Below, one piece after another: positions 1-5,441 of a DNA stretch of 7,136 nucleotides; position 1 is the first letter of the stretch; the number at the start of each line of letters is the position of its first letter. This DNA comes from PVC group bacterium (GTDB taxonomy: Bacteria > Verrucomicrobiota > Kiritimatiellia > UBA8416 > PXDI01). The stretch lies in the NCBI GenBank assembly GCA_003565095.1, contig PXDI01000121.1, positions 1 through 7,136 of the forward strand, given 5' to 3'. A model generated the notes under the pieces. That model was not told where the DNA came from and did no database searches. It was given only the letters and a program-made list of their open reading frames with translations. The translations under genes and the position numbers were made by a program.

Positions 1-86
1 ATTGAACCTAAGGGATCCCGTTCGACTTGCATGCCTAATCCACGCTGCCAGCGTTCGTTCTGAGCCAGAATCAAACTCTCCAAAAA
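1..86 (-). rRNA. 16S ribosomal RNA, 5' end only (partial)
   Basis: Read on the minus strand, the bases from about 86 down to 1 match the start of bacterial 16S rRNA. The 27F primer site AGAGTTTGATTCTGGCTCAG lies at 79-60. It is followed by GAACGAACGCTGGCAGCG and then GGATTAGGCATGCAAGTCGAACG, the conserved helix before variable region V1. Aligning the 27F site with E. coli position 8 puts the mature 5' end near base 86; this end is inferred. The rest of the gene, and presumably the rrn operon, lies left of the window. The GCGTGGATTAGGCATGCAAG wording resembles Planctomycetes-Verrucomicrobia-Chlamydiae 16S genes rather than Proteobacteria or Firmicutes. That is recall from a short stretch, not an alignment. 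Confidence 0.97.
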
Positions 87-93
87 AAACTTC

Positions 94-117
94 AAAACAG
101 CCTTGCGGCCGTCTTTT
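94..117 (-). other. Hairpin in the 16S rRNA leader
   Basis: On the minus strand this segment can fold into a 9-bp stem (A-A-G-A-C-G-G-C-C against G-G-C-T-G-T-T-T-T, with two G-U pairs) closed by a GCAA tetraloop of the stable GNRA class. It ends about 8 nt before the inferred mature 16S 5' end and is followed by a run of eight T residues. Its position suggests a role in pre-rRNA folding or processing. The stem plus T-run resembles an intrinsic terminator, but that role is unlikely immediately upstream of 16S. Confidence 0.5.
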
Positions 118-207
118 CAGTTATATCAAATAGGGTCTTTGCACAAGCTCAGGCAAGTCACACCAATTCCGTTTCGAAATGGATATGAGTCTTGCGTCAC
201 GATTCTG

Positions 208-220
208 TTTTCAAAGATCA
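208..220 (-). promoter_or_regulatory. boxA-like rRNA antitermination element
   Basis: The minus strand reads TGATCTTTGAAAACAG here. This is very close to the boxA motif in rRNA leaders (a TCTTT core followed by GAAAAC, as in Bacillus-type leaders). boxA in the nascent RNA binds NusB-NusE and makes RNA polymerase resistant to Rho on rRNA operons. It lies about 30-40 nt downstream of the predicted start site and about 120 nt before 16S, a usual place. The call rests on motif and position. Confidence 0.6.
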
Positions 221-255
221 CCGGAGAAGCTTCCTCCTCCACTTTTGCGATCATC

Positions 256-284
256 AACCTATCTAAGATTGCGTCGCTTGTCAA
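256..284 (-). promoter_or_regulatory. rRNA operon promoter (sigma70-type)
   Basis: On the minus strand a perfect -35 box TTGACA (284-279) is separated by exactly 17 bp from TAGGTT (261-256), which keeps the T, A and final T of TATAAT. Transcription should start near base 249 and read into 16S. An A-rich stretch immediately upstream of the -35 box (about 285-305, minus strand AAAAGGGCAAAAAAGTTAG) could act as an UP element contacting the RNA polymerase alpha subunit. This is the best promoter match between the two genes. Confidence 0.75.
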
Positions 285-399
285 CTAACTTTTTTGCCCT
301 TTTCAGGACTGCTTGATTCCTCCGTCTGTAGCAGCTCGCCACTAACGGGGCAATCAAACGAGCGCAAACACTAAATAATTCCCAAACAGAATGCAACTG

Positions 400-428
400 T
401 TTTTTTAACTTTTTTTAACTTTTTTTTC
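400..428. repeat. Three phased A/T tracts (10-bp tandem unit)
   Basis: T runs of 7, 7 and 8 bases at 400-406, 410-416 and 420-427 are separated by the trinucleotide AAC, giving a unit TTTTTTAACT repeated with a 10-bp period. A-tracts phased with the helical repeat are the classic sequence for intrinsically curved DNA. They lie about 115-145 bp upstream of the rRNA -35 box and about 110-135 bp before the rnhC start. They could bend DNA or bind a nucleoid protein. They could also simply be a slippage-prone microsatellite. Confidence 0.7.
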
Positions 429-453
429 AAACCGAACAAAACCCCTGTATTTA

Positions 454-484
454 TTGGGTTATTCGCGTATATCCAGAAGATAAT
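454..484 (+). promoter_or_regulatory. Possible weak rnhC promoter
   Basis: TTGGGT (454-459) and GATAAT (479-484) resemble -35 and -10 boxes. The 19-bp spacing is longer than ideal and the -35 match is poor. Other A/T-rich hexamers nearby (AATAAT at 482-487, TAATAT at 484-489) could serve instead. A promoter is expected here because the next gene to the left is divergent, but the exact boxes are uncertain. Confidence 0.22.
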
Positions 485-535
485 AATATCTAAATCCGGC
501 CGGATGAGCACTGTCATGCATGGCGGAATATCCAA

Positions 536-1612
536 ATGACTGTACTGAAAAGTTCACAATCTTCATTGCAACCCTTTAACGCTTCTGCTAGATTCCCGCT
601 CATGCCAGAACAAACTACATATACATATAAGTTGAACCAAACGCAGCAGGATACACTGAAACACATCCTGCGCGACGGTAACTACCAGCCGATGAAAATC
701 GAGCATACCCAAATTGCCGCACGCACCCCCGAGGTGAATGTTGCTCTCTACAAATCCGGCAAGTGCGTCCTCCAGGGACGCGGTGCCACCGAGTTTGTCC
801 AGTTTGTCATGGAACCGCTCGTCCTCGAAACCGTCGGTCTCGGCTATGAAGACCTGCTCAACCCGGAAGCGATCGCGCCGCATATCGGCGTCGACGAAAG
901 CGGTAAAGGCGACTTTTTCGGTCCGCTGGTCACTGCCGCGGCTTATCTGGATGAATCACTTGCACAGACAATGCGCGATATGGGAGTGCGTGACAGCAAG
1001 TCGATCACCAGCGACGACAAGGCTCTCGGCCTCGGCCGTGAATTGCGACGGCTGCTTGGAAAACGTTTCGCATTAGTAATAATCGGTCCGGAAGCATATA
1101 ACCGCCTTTACTCAAAAATGAGAAACGTCAACAGCATGCTGGCGTGGGCTCACGCTCGCGCTATCGAGAATCTGCTCGAAATTGAACCCGCCTGCCCCCG
1201 TGCAATTTCGGATCAGTTCGGCAACGAGAAACTGGTCAAGAATGCTTTAATGAAAAAAGGCCGCGAAATCGAGCTGGTGCAAATGCCGCGCGCTGAAAGC
1301 GATCTGGCGGTCGCCGCCGCGTCAATCCTGGCCCGGGAGGCATTTCTGAATGCTTTGGCAAAAATGCGGGAACAGTATGATGCAAAAATTCCCAAAGGCG
1401 CTTCAGCCGCAGTCCGGGAATCCGCCGAAGATCTGGTAAAAAAACACGGACCTGAAATACTGGTTAAAACCGTCAAATGCCATTTCAAGACAACTGACCA
1501 GGTGCTGACCGCCACCGGTCATACCCGGAAAGATCTGCCCGCCGAAGGCCAGGCGGTCTCGCGAACTTCAAACTTTCAGTACCGCAGAAAGAAAACACCA
1601 CCAGCCGAATAG
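536..1612 (+). CDS. rnhC: Ribonuclease HIII
   Basis: RNase HIII cleaves the RNA strand of RNA:DNA hybrids, removing primers and R-loops in the cytoplasm. The 358-residue product has an N-terminal TBP-like substrate-binding domain (about residues 27-95, with YKSGKCVLQG) and a type 2 RNase H domain from about 115. The domain opens with the signature GVDESGKGDFFGPL (D120, E121), then has VRDSKSI (151-157), D226 in ISDQF and the AESDLAVAAASILAR block (253-267, probable catalytic E254). These fit the DEDE active site of the family. Bacillus RNase HIII is about 310 residues, so this one is longer at both ends. ATG at 536 has a weak GGCGGA 8 nt upstream. M23 (ATG at 602) would give an N-terminus closer to the family but has no visible ribosome site. 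The gene is divergent from 16S and 27 bp before the next gene. Confidence 0.95.
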   Translation: MTVLKSSQSSLQPFNASARFPLMPEQTTYTYKLNQTQQDTLKHILRDGNYQPMKIEHTQIAARTPEVNVALYKSGKCVLQGRGATEFVQFVMEPLVLETVGLGYEDLLNPEAIAPHIGVDESGKGDFFGPLVTAAAYLDESLAQTMRDMGVRDSKSITSDDKALGLGRELRRLLGKRFALVIIGPEAYNRLYSKMRNVNSMLAWAHARAIENLLEIEPACPRAISDQFGNEKLVKNALMKKGREIELVQMPRAESDLAVAAASILAREAFLNALAKMREQYDAKIPKGASAAVRESAEDLVKKHGPEILVKTVKCHFKTTDQVLTATGHTRKDLPAEGQAVSRTSNFQYRRKKTPPAE

Positions 1613-1639
1613 CTTTAGCGTAGCAAAGGATAACCTCAA

Positions 1640-2749
1640 ATGATCTATCGTCCATTCGGAAAAACAGGCAAGGAACTTTCGTCTATCGGTTTCGGCGGTA
1701 TGCGCTTCGGCGAAATTGATAATCCCGCGGCATGCGCCGAAATGCTGCTCGAAGCCTATAATTCCGGCATCAACTACTTTGATACCGCGCCCGGCTATTT
1801 CGGCGGAAAATCCGAAGAACGCTTCGGACTCGCTCTAAAACAAATGCAAACCACCCGCAGCGAAAAACCCTATTACATCTCCACCAAATCAAACAAAGCC
1901 GATCCCGATGATATCCGGCGCGATCTTGAAGAATCCCTGCAGCGCATGGGCATTGACCATGTCGATTTCTTTCATATGTGGTGGGTGGTGCGTCCGGAAT
2001 GGTATTACGAACGCAAAGCCAAAGGCGCGCTCAAAATGTTTGAACGTCTGCAGGATGAAGGATTAATCAGCCATATTATGCTCTCTTCGCATATGTCCGG
2101 CCCGGCTATCGAAGAAGTCCTGCAAGATTATCCGTTTGAAGGTGTTCTGCTCGGATACTCCGCAATGAATTTTGCCTATCGCGACCGGGCTCTGACCGCC
2201 GCCGCGGAAAATAACCGCGGGGTCGTCGTGATGAATCCACTCGGCGGCGGACTGATTCCGCAACATGCCGAACGGCTCGACTTTATGCGTACCCGCGATG
2301 ATGAATCAATCGTGGAAGCCGCCCTGCGCTTCCTGATCAACGACCAGCGCATCAATGTCTCGCTGGTCGGCTTTTCCAACAAGGCGGAGGTCCGCGAAGC
2401 AGTCAATGCCGTCAACGGCTTTAAACCTATACCGGCAGACAAAATTGAGCAGATCCGCGGCAATGTCTGCAACGAATTCAATGATATGTGTACCGGTTGC
2501 GGATACTGCCTGCCCTGCCCGCAAAAGATTCCGATTCCCGGGCTGATGCAAAGCTATAATGAGAAACTCTTCGGCAATCCCGGAAAATCAGTCACCGGTA
2601 AACTGAAATGGGGTTTCGGCATTCTTGAAGACAACCGGATTGACGCCTGCTCCGAATGCGGCTTGTGTGAAGAACGCTGCACACAACAGATTCCCGTCCG
2701 GGAGCGATTGAAAAAACTCAAAAAAGTTATCGCAGACAATCCGCTGTAA
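1640..2749 (+). CDS. Aldo/keto reductase with C-terminal 4Fe-4S ferredoxin-like domain
   Basis: The 369-residue protein opens with MIYRPFGKTGKELSSIGFGG, typical of the aldo/keto reductase TIM barrel (about 1-270). The catalytic tetrad is readable: D48 and Y53 in FDTAPGY, K83 in STKSN, and H112 in FFHMW. From about 275 it carries cysteines 284, 287, 290 and 293 (CTGCGYCLPCP), then 337, 340, 343 and 347 (CSECGLCEERC). Both sets look like 4Fe-4S ligands. This matches the iron-sulfur aldo/keto reductase family (COG1453) common in anaerobes; its substrates are generally unknown. The clusters suggest electron exchange with a ferredoxin-like partner or an internal electron relay, which is inference. 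AAAGGA at 1625-1630 lies 9 nt before the ATG. The gene follows rnhC by 27 bp with no terminator seen, so the two probably share a transcript, although no functional link is obvious. Confidence 0.93.
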   Translation: MIYRPFGKTGKELSSIGFGGMRFGEIDNPAACAEMLLEAYNSGINYFDTAPGYFGGKSEERFGLALKQMQTTRSEKPYYISTKSNKADPDDIRRDLEESLQRMGIDHVDFFHMWWVVRPEWYYERKAKGALKMFERLQDEGLISHIMLSSHMSGPAIEEVLQDYPFEGVLLGYSAMNFAYRDRALTAAAENNRGVVVMNPLGGGLIPQHAERLDFMRTRDDESIVEAALRFLINDQRINVSLVGFSNKAEVREAVNAVNGFKPIPADKIEQIRGNVCNEFNDMCTGCGYCLPCPQKIPIPGLMQSYNEKLFGNPGKSVTGKLKWGFGILEDNRIDACSECGLCEERCTQQIPVRERLKKLKKVIADNPL

Positions 2750-2791
2750 CCACCAGCAACCGCGCGCGCAGACCGGAGTTCAAATCAAAGC

Positions 2792-3226
2792 TCAAAGGAA
2801 GCTCGCCACCAGTTTTTTTAAATCGGCATCCGGGCGCTGCGGAGTGCCGTCGGGACGCATGCAAACATGCTCAGTATACCCGCTAACCAGTAGTTCCGTA
2901 CCGCGTACTATCTCATAGGCGATGCATAACCGCGGGCCCTTCCATGGCAGACAGCGGCTGCGTACAGTAATCAAATCATCATAATGCGCCGGCTTGCGGT
3001 AGTCGCAATGCGCCGTCAGCACCGGCAGCATAACCCCGCGCTGCTCAAGCTCAGCATACGCCAATGAGTTGTCACGCAACAGCGCCGAACGCGCCATCTC
3101 GAAATACACAAAGTAATTGGCGTAATAAACAAACCCCATCTTGTCAATATGTGCATACGGCACATGCAGCGAAAATTCGTGCCAGAGCAACCCTTCGCCC
3201 GCCGTAGAAGTGTCCGTTGTTTTCAT
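2792..3226 (-). CDS. Acyl-CoA thioesterase, YbgC/4-hydroxybenzoyl-CoA thioesterase (hotdog) family
   Basis: This 144-residue single-domain protein has the usual length of YbgC/FadM-like hotdog thioesterases, which hydrolyse acyl-CoA or related thioesters in the cytoplasm. Residues 22-47 carry the family block: VPYAHIDKMGFVYYANYFVYFEMARSA, comparable to the YxDTDxxGVVYxxNYxxxFExAR pattern. D28 aligns with the catalytic aspartate. The beta-strand-rich remainder includes DDLITVRSR (83-91) and LLVSGYTEHVCMRPDG (112-127). GGGGTG (minus strand of 3235-3240) lies 8 nt before the ATG. It is the last visible gene of the leftward trpBA transcription unit, about 95 bp after trpA, and converges on the aldo/keto reductase with only 42 bp between stop codons. 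I see no clear terminator hairpin in that gap. Its substrate, and any link to tryptophan metabolism, cannot be read from the sequence. Confidence 0.88.
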   Translation of the reverse strand: MKTTDTSTAGEGLLWHEFSLHVPYAHIDKMGFVYYANYFVYFEMARSALLRDNSLAYAELEQRGVMLPVLTAHCDYRKPAHYDDLITVRSRCLPWKGPRLCIAYEIVRGTELLVSGYTEHVCMRPDGTPQRPDADLKKLVASFL

Positions 3227-3324
3227 ATCACTGTCACCCCAAACAAAATTGGCGTAGTGGAGTTTGGGAGTAATGCGATTGCGAAAATATCTTCACTCCA
3301 TTTATCCAATACTTCATGCATCAT
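3223..3324 (-). CDS. Possible 33-residue ORF bridging trpA and the thioesterase gene
   Basis: Minus-strand reading from 3324 gives 33 codons starting MMHEVLDKWSED, with a hydrophobic second half (IFAIALLPN, then PILFGVTVI), and TGA at 3225-3223. The start ATG shares ATGA with the trpA stop, and the TGA shares ATGA with the thioesterase start. The frame therefore fills the gap with the 4-nt overlaps typical of translational coupling. No strong ribosome site precedes it, although GGATGGGG is close. It is more A/T-rich than its neighbours and matches no family I know. It could be a small membrane-associated peptide, a coupling device or chance. Confidence 0.35.
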   Translation of the reverse strand: MMHEVLDKWSEDIFAIALLPNSTTPILFGVTVI

Positions 3325-4097
3325 GCCCCATCCAAACCCTGACGGATTTCGCGCACGCACTCCGCCAGACGCCCCTCTTCAGCCGCTTTAACAAACGCAC
3401 TACCCACCACCACCGCATCGGCATGGCGGGCCACTTCGGCAGCCTGCTCACCGCGGCTTATCCCGAAACCAACCGCTATCGGCAGCGCCGTCACCTGCCG
3501 CAATGCCGCCATATGCTCGGCAATGTCAACTGCCACCGTCGCGCGCTGACCGGTAACCCCGGTTACTGAAATGTAGTAAACAAATCCGGATGCCCTCTTG
3601 AGTATCATCGCCGCCCGCTCGTTGCCGGTGGTCGGGGCAATCAGTGCAATCAAATCCAACCCTTCATGCGCCAGTAAAGGACGCACCTCCCCCGACTCCT
3701 CGAACGGCAGATCCACCAGCAGCACCCCGTCGGCCCCGGCCTTGCGCGCCTCGGGAAAAACCTTCTCATAACCAAACTTGTAAAACGGATTTAGATAACC
3801 GAACAAAATGATCGGCTGGTGATAGTCGTGCCGTAAACGCGCAACCATTTCAAGCACCTTCGGCAGCGTGGCACCCGCCGCCAGCGCACGCAGCGCCGCC
3901 TTCTGAATCACCGGTCCGTCTGCGGTGGGATCCGAAAAAGGAATCCCGAGCTCAAGCACATCCACTCCATTATCAAGTGCTGTGCGGATATCAGACTCGC
4001 TGCGTTCCATATCCGGATCGCCCGCCACCATGAACCCCACCAACCCCTTACGACCTTCACGCCGTAAATTCTCAAATGTCTCCGATATCCTGCTCAT
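3321..4097 (-). CDS. trpA: Tryptophan synthase alpha subunit
   Basis: TrpA cleaves indole-3-glycerol phosphate to indole and glyceraldehyde 3-phosphate, and passes indole through a tunnel to TrpB in the alpha2-beta2 complex. The 258-residue length is normal. The signature LELGIPFSDPTADGPVIQ places E49 and D60 at the same numbers as the catalytic residues of the E. coli enzyme. Other TIM-barrel landmarks are FGYLNPFYKFG (98-108), GVLLVDLPFEE, YYISVTGVTG, VGFGIS and the phosphate-binding DAVVVGSAFVK near the C-terminus. The start ATG overlaps the trpB stop as ATGA, and GGAG lies 8 nt upstream inside trpB. This coupling helps keep the two subunits in equal amounts. No key residue is missing. Confidence 0.98.
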   Translation of the reverse strand: MSRISETFENLRREGRKGLVGFMVAGDPDMERSESDIRTALDNGVDVLELGIPFSDPTADGPVIQKAALRALAAGATLPKVLEMVARLRHDYHQPIILFGYLNPFYKFGYEKVFPEARKAGADGVLLVDLPFEESGEVRPLLAHEGLDLIALIAPTTGNERAAMILKRASGFVYYISVTGVTGQRATVAVDIAEHMAALRQVTALPIAVGFGISRGEQAAEVARHADAVVVGSAFVKAAEEGRLAECVREIRQGLDGA

Positions 4098-5308
4098 TTC
4101 TGTGACTCCATCTCAAGCACACTTTCCACATCCTTGTCGCCGCGCCCGGAAAGATTCACCACAATCACCTCATTCTTATGCATTCCTGCCGACCGGCGGC
4201 AGGCTTCAGCTACCGCGTGCGCCGACTCAAGCGCCGGCAGAATTCCCTCAAGCTGTGTTAATTTGTAGAACGCGCGCAAAGCCTCATCATCATTCACCGC
4301 ACAGTATTCCACCCTGCCGCTGTCAGCCCAAAGCGCCAGTTCGGGCCCCACCCCCGGATAATCCAGCCCGGCGCTGATCGAATGAGTGTTCAGAATCTGC
4401 CCGTCGTCATCCTGCATGATGTAAGTGCGGCTGCCGTGCAGGATTCCCGGCGACCCGGCCACGATACTGGCCGCATGTTCGCCGGTCTCGACCCCGCTGC
4501 CGCCCGCTTCAACCCCCACCAGCTTTACTTCAGCATCATCCAGAAACCCCGAAAAAATTCCGGCCGCATTGCTGCCGCCACCCACGCAGGCCATCACAAT
4601 TTCCGGCAAACGTCCAATCTGCTCCAGCGACTGCCGGCGGGTCTCACGACCAATCACACTCTGAAAAGCGCGCACCATCATCGGATACGGATGCGGTCCG
4701 GCTACGGTACCAATTACATAAAAAGTGTCGCGCACTTCAGTCACCCACGCACGCAAAGCCTCACTCATGGCGTCTTTCAGCGTTCTGGTCCCGGCACTGA
4801 CCGGGACCACCTTTGCCCCCAGCAACTGCATCCGCCTGACATTCGGCGCCTGACGCTTGATATCCTCCTCACCCATATAAACCGCGCACTGCATCCCCAA
4901 TAATGCCGCCACGGTGGCCGTTGCCACGCCATGCTGCCCGGCGCCGGTTTCCGCCATCAGCCGCGTCTTTCCCATCCGCCGCGCCAGCAATGCCTGCCCA
5001 AGCGTATTGTTCACCTTGTGCGCACCGGTATGATTCAAATCCTCACGTTTCAACCAGATTTGCGCCCCGCCCGCTGCTTCAGTCAACCGCGCCGCGAAAT
5101 ACAGCGGCGACGGACGCCCCACATAATCGCGCAGCAAACTGTCAAACTCAGCAACAAAAGCCGGATCATCCCGCGCTTCAAGATAAGCACGCTCCACATC
5201 CAGTAATGCCGGCATCAGCGTCTCGGCCACATAGCGCCCGCCATATATACCGAAGTGCCCGATTGTATTGTCGTTCTGCAAGTCTCTCATATTGATAACA
5301 TGCCTCAT
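4094..5308 (-). CDS. trpB: Tryptophan synthase beta subunit
   Basis: TrpB is the pyridoxal-phosphate enzyme that joins indole from TrpA with L-serine to make L-tryptophan. The 404-residue protein has the PLP-binding lysine K98 in NHTGAHKVNN and E120 in AETGAGQHG, the counterpart of the catalytic Glu109 of E. coli. It also has the cofactor phosphate loop GGGSNAAG (243-250), the GTVAGPHPYPMMV block (200-212) and the C-terminal NLSGRGDKD (385-393). It has the short N-terminus of ordinary TrpB1, not the extended TrpB2 type. The start at 5308 is preceded by only a short GGTGG 3 nt upstream. M7 (ATG at 5290) is an alternative without any visible ribosome site. No trpE, G, D, C or F is adjacent, so trpBA here is either a split operon or the front of one with unrelated genes behind. 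Confidence 0.98.
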   Translation of the reverse strand: MRHVINMRDLQNDNTIGHFGIYGGRYVAETLMPALLDVERAYLEARDDPAFVAEFDSLLRDYVGRPSPLYFAARLTEAAGGAQIWLKREDLNHTGAHKVNNTLGQALLARRMGKTRLMAETGAGQHGVATATVAALLGMQCAVYMGEEDIKRQAPNVRRMQLLGAKVVPVSAGTRTLKDAMSEALRAWVTEVRDTFYVIGTVAGPHPYPMMVRAFQSVIGRETRRQSLEQIGRLPEIVMACVGGGSNAAGIFSGFLDDAEVKLVGVEAGGSGVETGEHAASIVAGSPGILHGSRTYIMQDDDGQILNTHSISAGLDYPGVGPELALWADSGRVEYCAVNDDEALRAFYKLTQLEGILPALESAHAVAEACRRSAGMHKNEVIVVNLSGRGDKDVESVLEMESQK

Positions 5309-5330
5309 CAGCCACCAATTGTCGACTGCA

Positions 5331-5350
5331 AAAGTCCAACAAAGTCCACT
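5331..5350. repeat. 10-bp tandem direct repeat between trpB and the ATPase gene
   Basis: AAAGTCCAAC at 5331-5340 is followed directly by AAAGTCCACT at 5341-5350, so eight bases repeat with a 10-bp period on one helix face. The pair ends 1 bp before the -35 box of the rightward promoter and lies just downstream of the predicted trpBA start site. This is a good place for a regulator binding site, but no known operator is recognised. Confidence 0.4.
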
Positions 5351-5351
5351 C

Positions 5352-5381
5352 TTGCCACAGCTTGTTTCATTCTGCTATATT
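5352..5381 (+). promoter_or_regulatory. Predicted promoter of the ATPase/GspB-like operon
   Basis: TTGCCA (5352-5357) and TATATT (5376-5381) each match five of six positions of the sigma70 -35 and -10 boxes, with an 18-bp spacer. Transcription would begin near 5388, leaving a 5' leader of about 54 nt before the ATG at 5442. The -10 box overlaps the predicted -10 box of the leftward trpBA promoter, so the two may compete. Confidence 0.5.
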
Positions 5382-5402
5382 CGCCGCATTGATAATTGTT
5401 AC
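5374..5402 (-). promoter_or_regulatory. Predicted trpBA promoter
   Basis: On the minus strand GTAACA (5402-5397) and TATAGC (5379-5374) are separated by 17 bp and match four of six positions each. The start would fall near 5367, giving a leader of about 60 nt before trpB. That leader is too short for a classical trp attenuator, and no Trp-codon run or terminator hairpin is visible in it. Confidence 0.35.
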
Positions 5403-5441
5403 GGTTGGATTACAGTCATCACCAAATGGAATAGCGGTAAT

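Larger units (their letters stand above)
87..535. other. Divergent control region between 16S rRNA and rnhC
   Basis: This 449-bp stretch has no convincing protein or tRNA gene. An open frame at 103-288 on the plus strand has no family-like features and lies antisense to the rRNA leader, so it is probably spurious. From right to left the region holds an A/T-rich stretch before rnhC with a possible weak promoter, three 10-bp-spaced A-tracts (400-427), a near-consensus leftward rRNA promoter (256-284) with an A-rich segment just upstream of its -35 box, a boxA-like element (208-220) and a hairpin next to the 16S 5' end (94-117). The transcribed rRNA leader should be about 160 nt. Confidence 0.8.

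Noticed and set aside
103..288. Open frame of 61 codons on the plus strand
   Set aside because: It lies antisense to the rRNA leader, promoter and boxA, has no ribosome site and no family-like sequence.
2750..2791. Possible bidirectional terminator between the convergent genes
   Set aside because: The gap has a CGCGCGCGC run and short AAGCTC direct repeats, but no stem of useful length followed by a T-run on either strand.
3258..3300. TGGAGT / ACTCCA inverted repeat after trpA as a terminator
   Set aside because: The stem is only 6 bp with a loop of about 30 nt and no following T-run, so it would not be a convincing terminator.
3925..5295. Long plus-strand frames opposite trpA and trpB
   Set aside because: trpA and trpB are unmistakable on the minus strand with all catalytic residues. 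The opposite frames have Pro/Arg/His-rich composition typical of antisense reading.
5309..5367. trp attenuator or leader peptide before trpB
   Set aside because: The predicted leader is short and shows no run of Trp codons, no T-box motif and no terminator hairpin.
5268..5441. N-terminal extension of the ATPase frame (58 residues)
   Set aside because: It overlaps the trpB start and both divergent promoters, and the family homology begins exactly at the ATG at 5442.
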